Shown piece by piece: positions 10,744-22,086 of a stretch of DNA of 64,000 nucleotides. The first letter of the stretch is position 1. Every line of letters begins with the position of its first letter. The notes below the pieces were generated by a model. That model had not been told where the DNA came from, ran no database searches, and worked only from the letters and a program-made list of their open reading frames with translations. The translations under genes were made by a program, and so were the position numbers. This stretch comes from Leptasterias polaris. Lineage: Eukaryota > Echinodermata > Asteroidea > Forcipulatida > Asteriidae. The stretch covers positions 310,001-374,000 of the forward strand of contig JAZGTN010000073.1 in NCBI GenBank assembly GCA_037783415.1, in the 5' to 3' direction.

Positions 10744-10830
10744 GTAGTGTCATAGCCTGGTTCTGATTAAATGGACCTTGGTTCGAATCCCACCTCAAAC
10801 CAAAGCCTCACATGTGGATTTGGTTTTACA
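10744..10830 (+). repeat. Possible tRNA-derived SINE head
   Basis: Contains a perfect polymerase III box-B-like word (ggttcgaatcc) about 30 bp after a weak box A (tagcctggttctg). The T stem does not pair well, so this is not a functional tRNA. A second such region is at 60414-60500. Confidence 0.35.
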
Positions 10831-10959
10831 GTCCCTTCCTGATTACAGTCAAACCTCGTTATAGTGCTTATTTGTTTTGCTGTCCTCTTACAAAAAATTT
10901 CCTGTCATAACATTACAAAACAATATCTCTTCACTGACTCACTTATGCATCTCCAGCCC

Positions 10960-11213
10960 AGGGCCTTATTTCCTGGTTCTGCTTACCGCAGAATTCTGCG
11001 CTTGCAATCACCATTCTCCGCTTACAGATTAAGCGCCAAATTTCTGCGCTAGCTGTGGAAACGTAAAATGCCTAGTAGCGTGGACGACGCAAGTGCAAAA
11101 GCAAAAAATGCCCTGCTAACCCGTGAAACACGCTTGACGTAAGCACGGAATTCCCTGCTTCCGTAAGCGCCGATTCTTTGCTTATGGTAAGCACAACCAT
11201 GAAATTGGGCCCT
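10960..11213. mobile_element. Inverted-repeat (MITE-like) element, copy 1
   Basis: Ends are imperfect inverted repeats: agggccttatttcctggtt on the left and accatgaaattgggccct on the right. The interior is full of taagc/gctta words that can fold. A copy of similar length and ends lies at 59973-60210, and the end sequence also appears near 58545. Confidence 0.7.
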
Positions 11214-11326
11214 GGTGTTTTTTAAGTCCATTCCTGATTTCCCAACTTTTCCCCCATCTACATTAATTACTAAACATTATCTCTTCACTGGCTTCTCTCT
11301 TCCCTATTGATGAGCCCTTAGTTTTA

Positions 11327-11590
11327 TCACCAGACAGATGTAAATGATGTCAGTGATGCAAACTCATGGCAGTAAAAAGAACAGGGTTCGATCAATAGAT
11401 CCTGGAAAAGCGAGATCTCATTTTCTGCCATTCCGGATAGGGTCATGTCCGAGTTAGTGGCTGGGGCTTGAACATCTCCTGAAAAAGCTTTGACGTACAG
11501 AACACCCTCTGCAACAGCCGTAGCCACCAATTGGGACATGGCTAAGGTATCCAAATTGAGGCTTTGAAGAGATAGTCTGGCTTCTTCTTT
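11327..11590 (-). other. Unassigned minus-strand open frame 3' of the NLR gene
   Basis: An open frame with plausible codon use (core SLNLDTLAMSQLVATAVAEG, then VLYVKAFSGDVQAP) lies 80 bp beyond the NLR stop codon. It may be an exon of a neighbouring or decayed gene, or an extra 3' exon. No domain is recognised and no convincing acceptor was found. Confidence 0.25.
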
Positions 11591-11670
11591 GTGCGATGAG
11601 AGTCAGTGCTGTTGAATGCTTGTGAATACAGGGAACATGATCAGAACAGAATCATGATAAACGTCTATTA

Positions 11671-14225
11671 TTATGTTGGGGTCAGGGGGACAGGGGGCTT
11701 CCTACTGTACCCGCTCAATTGGATATCCAACGTGTTTGACATCTGTTGCTGTACCTTGCTAATAAGTGTCTTATCTTCAGATGTGAAGTTACAGGCGGTC
11801 AAATATATCCTCTTAAGATGCTTGAAATGCCTTACAGAAGGAGCCCATGATGCAACTGAATGCCTCAGCTCTTTATTGTAACTAAGGTCCAAGGTGTCAA
11901 TGTTCCCTACTGATTTAGCGATGGGCTCAATATCTACGCCTGTCAAAGAACAGTTGCACAAAGACATCTTTTTCAGTGGGTTCAGTTGTCCTACATGTAG
12001 GTGAGCAGCCCATGATGCTGCAGTACCACCAAGGGATGGATTATCCGACAAATCCAGTGTGGCTAGAGTGGACATGTCACTCAGTGACCCAGCAAGTGGT
12101 TCAATGTCTTTACTTTGCAATTCACAATCTTGCAAGAACAGCCGTCTAAGGCGTTTCAGGTCCTTCAAGTACTGGGCCCAGATGTCTGCCGAGCCACCCA
12201 ATTGTGGGTTACAGGAGAGGTCAATACTGAAAAAGTCTTCTCTGGTTTTTATTCCACTTAAAATTTCTGAAAGGTCTGAAGAAGATATTGAGTCTTCACA
12301 CAGAGACAGAATAGTTATTTGTTTGCCATATTCCACAACTTGCTTTAACAAGTCATAAAATTTCTTGTTATGTTGTAATTTACAGTTGACAAGATTCTTC
12401 AGCATACCAAGTGAAGCAGCAATGTATTTAATATCCTCGTGTTGGAAGTCACATCCTATGAGTGTCAAACTTTTCAGCAAGTTTAAACTTCGCAGGTTAC
12501 AACCCCATGATGATACAGACCCACCAATATCCGGGCTGATGTCACTCGGGTTTATTGTCAATTCTGTCAACTTGGGTGTGCTGACAAACGACGATGTCAT
12601 GTATTCCATACTGGCAGGAGTTACTTTACAAAAATATAGTTCAAATTTTGAAAGATTTGTCATTCCACTCATCACGTCTCTCAAATCCTCACCGAAGCTT
12701 TCCAAGTTGCACCTGGAAAAAGACAAACTTTTTACTTTGCCGAGTTGGGCATTTTCTCTGCCTTTCTTTCTGTCATTGTCTTTCACGTGTTTCAGGTAGT
12801 AAAATAACGCACGGAGACCATCATTGCTGTAATCTTGAATGATCATACACTCTGTAACCAAATTCACTGAAGGTAGGTCCTCAAACTGGCCTTCGAAGTA
12901 ATACTTAAAACACAATTCATTCTCAATCAATGCTCCTTCCCCAAAGCATTTTTGCTCAAGGCTTAACACCTTGTCTGTGAAGGACTGATTGTCACCACAA
13001 CAAAAACGTAGAAGGTACTCCAACCTTTGAGGACTGTCTTTCATGATTTTTCCAACCCGGTCAAGGTTCTTGTTAAACTGTTCTTCATCAGTTCCAAGTA
13101 AGCTTTGGAAGAAGATGGCCGCACAGTACTCTTGGAAGGTGCTGTCGATGAAAGTTATGTTGAAACTATGTTGAGTGTCAAGTCCTTTTAAGGTGAGGAT
13201 GCCTGCTTCTACTGCAGACCTAAACGCGGCATTATCGTCAAAGTCACTTTCTTTAAATGAAAAAAACTGTTGAGGTGACAGCAGATCATCTAAAGCCTTC
13301 TCTCCGATTGATATCACCACTTGAGTTGTTTCATCTGGTGGCAGTTGTTTTCTTTTGAATATGTACCCCAAGGCCTCTTTGTATAGTCGGTACATTGTGT
13401 CCGGGATTGTAGACTGCTCCCTCCATAGTTCACACATTAAGAGCAAGAGCATGGGACTCGTTGCCAAATCAAACAGTACATCTGAGGACTTAATTTTCTG
13501 CAGGAGTGCCTCTGCTTGTCCTTTATCATCTTCCTTGGAGAAAAAACTGTAAATGTACTTCTCAATATGCTCTCCATCAAATCCTAGTACCTTAACATGA
13601 ACAAACGGGTTTTGTATCAGAGGTTTGGTCACTAGTTTATGGAAGTGAGACGGACGAGTTGTTACAACAACACAACTTCCTCTGAGTATCTTACGATTTA
13701 AGATTCGATAATAGACATTACCAGACGACTGTGAGGCCTCCGAGTCAAAGAGAATCAGCACTTTTTCAGGGTAGGTGATAAAATATGACATCAAATCATC
13801 TTTACTTATAGCTTTGTCCTCATTTATTAGCTGATGAAAAATTGTATCAATAAACTCTGAGGACTCTTCCAATGCAAACATCTTCAAGATGAAAACAAGT
13901 TTGTACTCCTTGAGTTTCTCACCGATTGCCCAATCATAAGCCATTTTGTCAATGAGTGTTGACTTCCCAATACCAGCTCTTCCTTCCAGAATTATTCGTT
14001 GTATTGAATGCCCTTCATGCCTCTCCAAGAACATGTCCTCATACGACTTCAACTGTTTTCCTTGGTGATCAGTATTTTGTAGCTTCAGCTTTGTGTAGAT
14101 CTCACTAATGGGTTTCACATCATCCACAACCCATGGAATTATCTGCACAAAGCTACCAGTGGTACTATATCGCCTTCTCAAAAACTCTTCAACCTTATCA
14201 GCAGCCTGAAGGGGTCTAACTTTCA
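11671..14225 (-). CDS. NLR receptor, NACHT-LRR exon (intact, last exon)
   Basis: A single 2.56-kb exon encoding about 850 residues of a NOD-like receptor, a cytosolic innate-immune sensor that is thought to oligomerise on ligand sensing. The exon begins after a minus-strand acceptor (TTTTTTATAG/TG), so the first four ORF residues are intronic and V5 spans the junction in phase 1. Counting from the ORF start, the pre-NACHT segment KSYEDMF is at 64-70, the P-loop GRAGIGKST at 86-94, a Walker B region reading KVLILFDSEAS at 159-169, and a sensor-1-like stretch GSCVVVTTRP at 187-196. A winged-helix region ending STFQEYCAAIFF follows, then roughly ten ribonuclease-inhibitor-type leucine-rich repeats (for example LRRLFLQDCELQSKDIEPLA). 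Walker B lacks the usual LDGxDE form. Upstream exons at 15.6-20.8 kb supply the effector domain. Confidence 0.92.
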
Positions 14226-14227
14226 CT

Positions 14228-15636
14228 ATAAAAAACAAACAAAAAAACAGTTAACCAGAAACTTCTCCCATAAAACATGCTCTGTTTTCAGAACAAAACT
14301 CGATGTAACACAGTAAAATGAAAAAGTGTTTGACAAGTTTTCATGTCTCAATTTTTATATTCAACACAGCTCTTTCGAGGACCTTCATGTAATCTAACTT
14401 GACCCTAAAATCAAAACGTGAAATTACATATAAACCTTTTGAAACTCTGCCCCAAGCACTACATACTCAGGAGACAGAGCTTTATTCAAATCTGTTATAC
14501 TCAAATAATTCGGAATCATTAAACCCAATTCACCTGAAGACATCACACCATAAATCTTGATTGTTCCAATTTTGGAGTCTGTGCCCACAAAAGAAACTAT
14601 CCATCAACGACGCCACATTGGTGACACTTGAATTTTGCTCCCCAAAGCAACAAACAAAACAAACACAGCAATCTCAATAGACCATGCCACTTTAGTTTAC
14701 AAACAGGGTGACCTAGTACATTCCAGGGCATTTCCTGGAAGGCAAGTTACTGCATTGGTCATATGAGAAATTGTTTACCACACAAAACTTGTAAAAGTGA
14801 CAGCTGTACAAGTTTTCAAAAGTTGACAAAAATCATATGATGCAATTTTCATAAAATGTCAGATTTTATTGTTTTCCTCCTTTGAGCGTTATTGTGCCTA
14901 AAGTCCAGATTCTGCAGCCATTCTCTAAGCCACAGTTTTTTGGTTAATAGGAATAACAGTGTGATCAACTGGTCTTCAGTAGATGGTAATGACCGGGTTG
15001 GTGGGTGGCTTGCTGCTATTGTCCATTAACAGCGACCAGCCACCAACCAAAAAAATTGTAATAAACATTAGAGTTTGTGGGATTTTTTTCCCCCAGTAAT
15101 TTTGGAAATGTTTCATTCATGTTCAAGGGCCATTCCTTGGGCCGTTAATCTTTTGAATGGCACCTATTCTCTTACAGTTACACATACTTAACTATTTATG
15201 CAAAATTTCAAGATATGTGCCGGCATACACTAAGCTCTCTAGCAAAAATGTTCACTAAGAAAAATACGCACACAGAAAACAGTTGATTTTTGATAGTTCC
15301 CTGCACAACATGACAACATGACAACATAGGAGCCATTTATTTGCTTGTTCACAAAACCAGTCTTATACACCCGAACCAGTCTTTGACCAATCAGAGTGCA
15401 TCAACTCTCCGAGGTATTTGTGAACCAGTCTTTGACCAATCAGAGTGCATCAACTCTCCGAGGTATTTAGTATTAGGATTTAATGTGTTCGAGCTTTGTT
15501 AGACTTTTGGGCAGTGGGCAAACTGTTATGGTTGTGTCTGATAGAACCAAATTGAACACTCTAAGAGAATTTGCTCAGGTTTTTAAACTGGTATTCATGT
15601 TATTTAACCAGAAAGCCAATGTAAAAACAAACTTAC
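14228..15636 (-). other. NLR intron with a 49-bp tandem repeat
   Basis: Non-coding, bounded by a consensus donor (acttac at 15631-15636) and the acceptor at 14226-14227. It contains two adjacent copies of a 49-bp unit (15373-15421 and 15422-15470, starting gaaccagtctttgaccaatc). Single copies recur near 17137, 17814, 42165 and 42840, next to each linker-exon unit. Confidence 0.7.
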
Positions 15637-15723
15637 CACTAGAGTTATCTAGAGGTTGATGTGGTCCTGAAACCCTCTTGGATGTCATCTCAGTATAGTA
15701 AGGTGCCGATGCAAAATCATGAC
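15637..15723 (-). CDS. NLR linker exon A (87 bp)
   Basis: Acceptor AACAAG/GT and donor AGTG/GTAAGT on the minus strand bound 87 bp that are open in phase 1-1. The peptide starts HDFASAPYYTEM and ends with SKRVSGPHQPLDNSS. The same exon, with 3-10 residue differences, occurs at 18048-18134 and 43125-43211. It is low-complexity, Ser/Thr/Pro-rich and probably a flexible linker between the DED and NACHT domains. Confidence 0.75.
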
Positions 15724-17352
15724 CTTGTTGGAGAGTTCAAGACTTAGTTTAGAAATCAGTCAAGATTATGCTGGTCCCTTTTAATAAATTTTGATCTTCT
15801 TCATATTTCAGACAGAAAATTATTTTTAAAAAGCTGTTATATGCACAAAATACTGCATAGGACAGGAAAAGGGAACCAGTTCTGTGTAAAGTAACAAGGT
15901 ACATTGCTTGGGCTGGACCCCTGGAAATATTTTGGTAAGCAATTAAAATTGAAGGCAATTTTTCTTTCACAGCTTCATGAAAGGTGTTACATGAAGATGC
16001 AATCAAATAACAGTATCACTTCTTCACTAAAAGAAGAGGAGAGTTCAGAGAGGCAGAAACTTTCTCTCTTTTTTGAAATCAGATGAACATTAATGTAGCT
16101 CAATGAGTATTTTGTGTACTTTTTAATTAGGTATCAGTTTGTCTGCTTTTTTTTTCATAAGAGCATTGTCTTTCAACTCAAGGTATGTCGCTTATCCATA
16201 CAAAAGCTTCAATGTTCAGCTTTTTAACTCATTTATTGTGAACATGAAACAAACAAATCACCAAAAATTTATTTAACACTCTTTTTCATACTTAAGTGTT
16301 TGAGACAGAATATTGACTACCCTTACAGACAGAATATTGACTACCCTTACAGACTAGACATCTGTTCATTTGACATTTGCGCTAATCAACCTTTTTTTTC
16401 CCAGTCTAGAATAGCCCACTTCTTTAGGTAAAATTGACCCTCGCAGACTGTTTTTTGCGTTCCAACGAAGGGTTATTTTAACACTTTTGGATTAAGGGTC
16501 AATTTAACTCCTTGTCTGAACGTCACCCCACACCAAAGTGTTTGGACTTGGATAAGATTGGAATGCCTGACCCTAAGCAATTGTCATTTGGGCCAACTTG
16601 CCCAAGTCCTTCTGAATCTTTTACTTTGGCAATTGGATACAGAAGGATTTGGGACTGTAAAGAATACATTGTAAATCCTAGGACCCCCCCCCCCTTTCTA
16701 TATACTCATGTTCAAGGGCAATGATTCCTTAGGTTGTTAATCTTTTGCATGACACCTAATCTCTTACAGTTAAACAAATTTAACAATTTATGCATAATTT
16801 TAAGAATCAGAATATGAATTCTAAAAATTGACAAGGTCGGCGTAAATGCTTAGCATTGGTTTCATAAGCAAACAAGGTCAGCTACCTTAAATTGATACAT
16901 TGTTTGTGCAATCACGCATACATATGGTATGTGCTTTCATGCATCACATGATATGAATGTGCGTGCATGCGGCACTAAACTCTTTGGCAACAATTTTCCC
17001 AATGAAAAATCCACACACAGAATACAGTCAATTTGTTAGTTCCCCGCATAACGTGACAACATTTTACACAACAATGTTTAGGGGCCATTTGTTTGCTAAT
17101 TCACAGAACTGTCTTTATATTACATGTTAATACACCCGAACCAGTCTTTGACCAATCAGAGTGAATAAACTCTCCGAGGTATTAAGTATTAGGATTTTAA
17201 CGTGTTAGCGATTTGTCAGGTTTTCGGGCAGTGGGCACACTGTTATGGTTGTGTCTGAACACTCAGATTGACCACTCTAAGAGAATTTGCTCAGGTTTTT
17301 TAACTGGTATTCATGTTATTTAACCAGAAAGCCAATGTAAAAACAAACTTAC
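15724..17352 (-). other. NLR intron with duplicated repeat unit
   Basis: The intron carries a unit (about 16.43-16.70 kb) ending in a C-homopolymer. It is repeated at 20.2-20.48 kb and 43.9-44.19 kb, so intron and exon were copied together. A 24-bp tandem duplication (cagacagaatattgactacc) is near 16.31 kb. The ORF at 16512-16724 is within this repeat and is not considered a gene. Confidence 0.6.
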
Positions 17353-17412
17353 CACTGGAGTTATCTAGAGGTTGATGTTGTCCTGAAACTCTATCTGATG
17401 TCGTCTCAGTAT
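17353..17412 (-). CDS. NLR linker exon B (60 bp)
   Basis: Acceptor TTTCTAAACAG/AT and donor AGTG/GTAAGT. Open in phase 1-1, encoding TETTSDRVSGQHQPLDNSS. It is a shorter relative of linkers A and C that lacks their N-terminal ~9 residues because it uses a different acceptor. An almost identical exon lies at 42381-42440. Confidence 0.75.
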
Positions 17413-17903
17413 CTGTTTAGAAATCAGTCAGTTTTACATTTTGTTTCAAATTTACACATAAAGTGAAGACTTGTAAAAAATAACAACTGTATAGTTTTGA
17501 GATGTGCCCCTTTCCTTATAAAGCTGTTTGGTTTTATAAGCAAACAAGGTCAGCTACCTTAAATTGATACATTGTATGTGCACTCACGCATACATATGGT
17601 ATGTGCTTTCATGCATCACATGATATGTGCGTGCATGCGGCACTAAACTCTCCAGCAAAAATCTTCGCAAAGAAAATTACGCACAAACTAAAAGAAAACA
17701 GTCGATTTGATAGTTCCCCACACAACATGAAAACATTTTACACAACAATGTTTAGGGACCATTCGTTTGCTAGTTCACAGAACCAGTCTTTATATTACAT
17801 ATTAATACACAGGAACCAGTCTTTGACCAATCAGAGTGCATCGTTATTGTTGTGTCTGGCCAGATTGACCACTCTCAGAGAATTTGCTAAGGTATTTTAA
17901 CTG

Positions 17904-17994
17904 TAGTGTTGTCGAGGTATCGAGACCTGTCTCCCCCTCGGTCTCGGACCACCAGGTCTTTGTCTCGGTCTCCCAGGTCTCTACTACAACACTG
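17904..17994. mobile_element. Short TIR element (CAGTGTTGTAG family), copy 1
   Basis: 91 bp with ends tagtgttgt and actacaacactg, flanked by a perfect 7-bp direct repeat ttaactg (17897-17903 and 17995-18001). The paralogous intron at about 17.30 kb has the uninterrupted target tttaactggtattc. The interior is built of gtctcgg/gagacc words. The same insertion is at 42932-43028, and a different copy is at 47851-47993. Confidence 0.85.
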
Positions 17995-18047
17995 TTAACT
18001 GGTATTCATGTTATTTAACCAGAAAGCCAATGTAATAACAAACTTAC

Positions 18048-18134
18048 CACTGGAGTTATCTAGAGGTTGATGTGGTCCTGAAACCCTCTTGGATGTCATC
18101 TCAGTATTGGCAGCTCCTGATGCAACACCATAAC
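18048..18134 (-). CDS. NLR linker exon C (87 bp)
   Basis: Acceptor AACAAG/GT, donor AGTG/GTAAGT, phase 1-1, 29 codons starting YGVASGAANTEM and ending SKRVSGPHQPLDNSS. It is the linker nearest the DED exon and has the same start and end as linker A. Confidence 0.75.
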
Positions 18135-18386
18135 CTTGTTGGAGAGTTCAAGACTTAGTTTAGAAATCAGTCAAGTTTTTGCTGGTTGTTCCTTTTTATA
18201 GATTTTGATTTTCTTCATATTCCAGACAGAAATTTCTAAAAAAAGCTGTTAAGCACAAAATACTGCATAGGACACGGACATGGCTGTAGCAGAAATGGGA
18301 ACCAGTTCTGTGTAAAGTACCAATGTAAATTGCTTGGGCAATTGCTTGCTCCTGGAAATATTTTGGTAAGCAATTAAAATTGAAGG

Positions 18387-19737
18387 CAGGGAACGATTTC
18401 ATCCTAATTTTTTGCATAGCAAAACTGCTATGCAATTTTTCTTTTATTGTATAGCAAAACAATAATTTTGCATAGCAGTCCATAAATTGATCGAGCGAGG
18501 TTAAAGATGCAATGACTATCAAATCATTGTTTATTTAGCCCACAATTATTAAGGTTCAGACTTTGTTTTATATGAAATAAACACACCAACATCGGCCTAA
18601 GAAGTAAGACGTTTTTTTTTTTAAGTTTGCACCAAGTTTATTTATGGAAAAAAAAGAGAAAAATTGACTAGAATTTAATTGAAAATGTCAAAATGATTGC
18701 ATCAACAGACGCAATTTATCTTTTGACAATTATTGTTGAACTTTTCACAATAATAATGTCCTGAATACCAACAATAACTAAAAAACTGGGACACAGGTCA
18801 GAAACAAGTTGAAGTTTGAAAGGATCTATGGATATCTGATATTTTTCAATAACAATGTAACCAAACCAAAGACCCACCAAGAATTTCCATGAATAAAAGT
18901 TAATAAAATAAGGAGAAAAAAGTAACTTTAAAACCTCATAAAAGGAAGGACATGAACAAGTTATTTAAACCTAAAAAGGTTATTCAGTGGTGAGTTGGAG
19001 ATCCCTCTCAAATCTGAATATACACCCAACGAACGTACTGCATGCATGCTGTGTAGAAAGTGTAGCGATGTTTCTTCACATGATTTTAAAAAAGGACCAA
19101 AGTTCATGCAATTCTCCAACTGAACTTCCATGCAGAAAAACAACAATTTATTACAGTTTGCAGTTGTTCTTAACATAACTAAACAACTGTTTTTCTTACT
19201 TTGCAAGGATAGGAGACATCAGTTTAGTACAAAACCCCAAATCACTGTCAATCAGAAAAAACTCTACACGGACGTACGTCCATGTGAGAACTAAAACAAG
19301 AATGCAGTCTGGTTGCAAACCAGTTTTCTGTACAGTGCATGTAGGTGCTATGTACAGGGGGGAACCAGACCATGCAAACAGTCTAAGAAACAAATATATC
19401 TATTGGCTGTTGTATTTCTTCATCGCTCGTGTAACAAATTTTTTCATTGGCCGAGCGGTGTGTACTGATTGACTGTATGCATCACGTCTTGGCCATGGCA
19501 GAAATTACGTTCAAAATCGGGCGATTGTGCCGATGGCCTCTAAAGTAAAATGTTTATTGCTTATTTACTGAGAGATTCTTGCCAAAAAAACCAAATAAGG
19601 TATGAAAGGTTTTGAAAAAATGCTGTCAAATGTTTGATTTAAGAATAAATATTGCAAAAATTGTATCGCAAATTGGATCGCAAATTTGCGATCCACTTGT
19701 TTAAATTGCGATGCGATACAAGGGAAATCGTTCCCTG
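18387..19737. mobile_element. Non-autonomous DNA transposon, hAT-like ends (1351 bp)
   Basis: Begins CAGGGAACGATTTC and ends with its exact reverse complement GAAATCGTTCCCTG. It is flanked by ttgaagg on both sides. The paralogous site at 43.45 kb is empty (attgaaggcaatttttt), which proves the boundaries. Subterminal regions hold short palindromes (gcatagcaaaactgctatgc) and runs of gcgat words. No transposase frame was found. CAGGG termini suggest hAT, though the clear duplication is 7 rather than 8 bp. Confidence 0.9.
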
Positions 19738-20261
19738 TTGAAGGCCATTTTTTCTTTCACAGCTTCATGAAAGGTGTTACATGAAGGTGCAATCAAACAA
19801 CAGTATCACTTCTTTATTAAAAGGAGAGGAGAGTTCAGAGAGGCAGAAACTTTCTCTCTTTTTTGGAATCAGATGAATAATAATGTAGCAATGAGTATTT
19901 TTTGTACTTTTTAATTAGGTATCAGTTTGTCTTGTTGTTTGTTCATAAGAGCATTGTTTTTCAACTCAAGGTATGTTGATTATTCACGAAAAAGCTTGAA
20001 TGTTTAGCTTTTTAACTCATTTTTGTGAACATAAAACAAACAAATCAACAATTTATTTAACACTTTTTTCATACATATGTGTTTGAGACAGAATAATGAA
20101 TACACTTACAGACTAGAAATTTGTTTATTTGACATTTGCGCTAATGTTCCACTTTTTTTTTCCAGTCTAGAATAGCCCACTTCTGGGTGAAATTGAACCT
20201 CGCGGACTGTTTTTTTGCAATCCAACGAAGGGTTATTTATTTTAACACTTTTGGATTAAGG

Positions 20262-20478
20262 GTCAATTTAACTCCACTTCTGACCGTCACCCCACACCAA
20301 ATTGTTTGGACTTGGATAAGATTGGAATGCCTGACCCTGTGATAAGCAATTGTCTTTAAGGCCAACTTGCCCCAGTCCTTCTGAATCTTTCACTTTGGCA
20401 ATTGGATATACATGTAGAAGGATTTGGGACTGTAAGGGATACTTTGTAATCCTGGGACCCCCCCCCCCCCCCCTTGTA
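20262..20478. repeat. Intronic unit ending in a C-homopolymer
   Basis: The segment starting gggtcaatttaactcc and ending in a run of about 16-18 C is repeated at 16495-16700 and 43975-44190. It lies just downstream of each DED exon donor. Confidence 0.75.
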
Positions 20479-20524
20479 TATTTATCTTTTTTCAGCATGG
20501 CCTAATACATCCCTACATCCTTAC

Positions 20525-20822
20525 CTTTCTCATCCAAGAGTTTTTCTTTTTGATCAATATCTCCAATAACTGCCACATTGCCAATGCTCCTTATAATTTC
20601 TTTTAGCTTTCTGTATTTGCCAACTCCTATGACTCCTCTGACCTCTAACTCACGTAGCATCTCTCTCACATTCTTTATTTTCTTGAGTTCTGCATCTTTG
20701 AAGCCACCAACATCATCTGCTTTGACTGCTACCTTCATGTCCTCAAAATTGTCAGTGGTTAAAGTCCTTTTCAAATTTAGCATTAAGTCAATGTGTTCTT
20801 TTGGTACTCTCTCACGAGCCAT
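20525..20822 (-). CDS. NLR first coding exon, death effector domain (DED)
   Basis: About 100 codons from an ATG in good context (AAAATGG) to a donor (GAAAG/GTAAGG) in phase 1, compatible with the phase-1 linker exons. The sequence has the pattern of a death effector domain: helix LMLNLKRTL, then DNFEDMKVAV, a central charged helix ELKKIKNVREMLRELE, a turn RGVIGVGKY, and RKLKEIIRSIG. The RxDL motif typical of many DEDs is not evident. DEDs mediate homotypic assembly of signalling complexes, for example with adaptors or caspases. Spliced to linkers C, B and A and the NACHT-LRR exon, it gives a receptor of about 1,030 residues. The paralogous exon is 44240-44534. Confidence 0.82.
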
Positions 20823-21003
20823 TTTGCTCCAGTATTGTCACCCTTTTGCAAAAGTGTAGAAAGCTGCAGACAAGACCCTGTGGAGTAACATCCCCAAAAA
20901 ATCCAATGACGCCACAATTCAATAGTTCATTAAAATGGCAATAAATTTGATCTTTTGACTCACAAAACATTCCTGTTTGGAATGTACAGACCCACTTATT
21001 GTT

Positions 21004-21020
21004 ATCATCCAATCACGTCA
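21004..21020 (-). promoter_or_regulatory. Conserved CRE-like plus CCAAT-like element upstream of the DED exon
   Basis: The minus strand reads TGACGTGATTGGATGAT, which is identical at 44892-44908 upstream of the paralogous DED exon even though surrounding sequence has diverged. It combines a TGACGT half-site and an inverted CCAAT box about 180 bp before the start codon, a plausible core promoter position. Confidence 0.5.
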
Positions 21021-21253
21021 TAATGTTGAAAAAAATTCTCTGAAAGAGCATATTTTTACATGTACAAAATGACTTTTTACACCATTTTAATTCGAGGTTG
21101 GAGACTTATACTTGTAGTTGTTTTTACACTTTCATAGGGAATCTATCTATTGGAAAATGAGTGATCACAAAGCTGTAACAAGCTAGATCACAGAATGGAG
21201 GGAAAAAAACACCACTACAATAGAATGGCATTCGGTCCTAATCCTGAGGGTGC

Positions 21254-21324
21254 TCTACACCAATCAGCGAGAAAATAATGCGCCAAGCATCAGGCCGCCT
21301 GTAACCAGGAATTATCTATTTTTT

Positions 21325-21356
<32 letters not shown>

Positions 21357-22086
21357 TTTCTTTTTTGTGGGGGGGCGAATATGACTTTGAAGAGGGGAAG
21401 GCCAATATGAAAAATATCAGCGCATTAGTGTCGCCCATCGGGCAGGGACGCAGGGGGAAATAAAAAAAAAATTGCAAATGAAGGCCCAATTCAAGCCATT
21501 TGGTCCATTTTTGCACTTTGTTTTTTGTGTGCACATCTTTTTTTAAAGTGTTTAGTGGACTTTTTACAATTTTATTTTATTTTATCCACCTCCCCCAAGT
21601 GCAGTACTGCCAAGCATCATGGATAAAACTCAAACCCACAAAAAATTGTGTAAATCAAAGATCTGAAGATTGTGCCCCTGGTGTTGTTGACTTTTAGCCT
21701 GGAACATTTCGGGTACACTAGCCTTCTACAAAATGTTTAAAATTGCTGAAAAGTGTTGTGTCATTTTTTTCAAGGACAGCCAGTTAAGTCGTTCAGGGTG
21801 TTTTTTTATTTTGGATGAGCTTAGGTCAAAACTTTTAAGGCTAACCTACTAAAAAATTGAAGCTTTGCTATCAGAAAATATGTTGGATTTGGTTTCAAGG
21901 GGCTCTATAAATATGTCAATTTTTGAATATTTAGCATTTTGCATTGAATGCTATTATGGAGAGCTTATTTAGTGTGGTGCACCTCTACTAGGTAAAGCAG
22001 CATCTGGGGTTAGTCTGGTTGCCTTGTAAAAATCTCTGTTTTCAATATGGACATCCTGCTTTGCTGTTAAAATGTCTCAAATTTGA
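21254..22086. other. No gene recognised
   Basis: AT-rich, with a (tta)n(ta)n microsatellite at 21326-21357 and oligo-A/T runs. Reading frames here show no domain. Confidence 0.5.

Larger units (their letters stand above)
17045..21253 (-). repeat. Segmental duplication, copy 1 (NLR 5' half)
   Basis: This region (promoter, DED exon, linker exons C and B and introns) is collinear with 42062-45141. It starts near gttccccgcataacgtgac and ends near cctaatcctgagggtgctctac. It differs mainly by a 1351-bp transposon present only here and an inverted-repeat element present only in the other copy. Confidence 0.88.

Noticed and set aside
10744..10830. A tRNA gene
   Set aside because: Box B is perfect but the T stem and acceptor stem do not pair; kept only as a possible SINE head.
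5857..11000. A protein-coding gene between element A and the NLR
   Set aside because: Only short open frames without domains and no consistent exon chain were found.
12365..12842. Plus-strand ORFs over the NLR exon
   Set aside because: Antisense shadows of an 850-codon NACHT-LRR frame with clear motifs on the other strand.
17601..17900. 99-codon plus ORF repeated at 42629-42928
   Set aside because: Identical because the intron is duplicated; it contains intronic repeats, lies opposite the NLR introns and has no domain.
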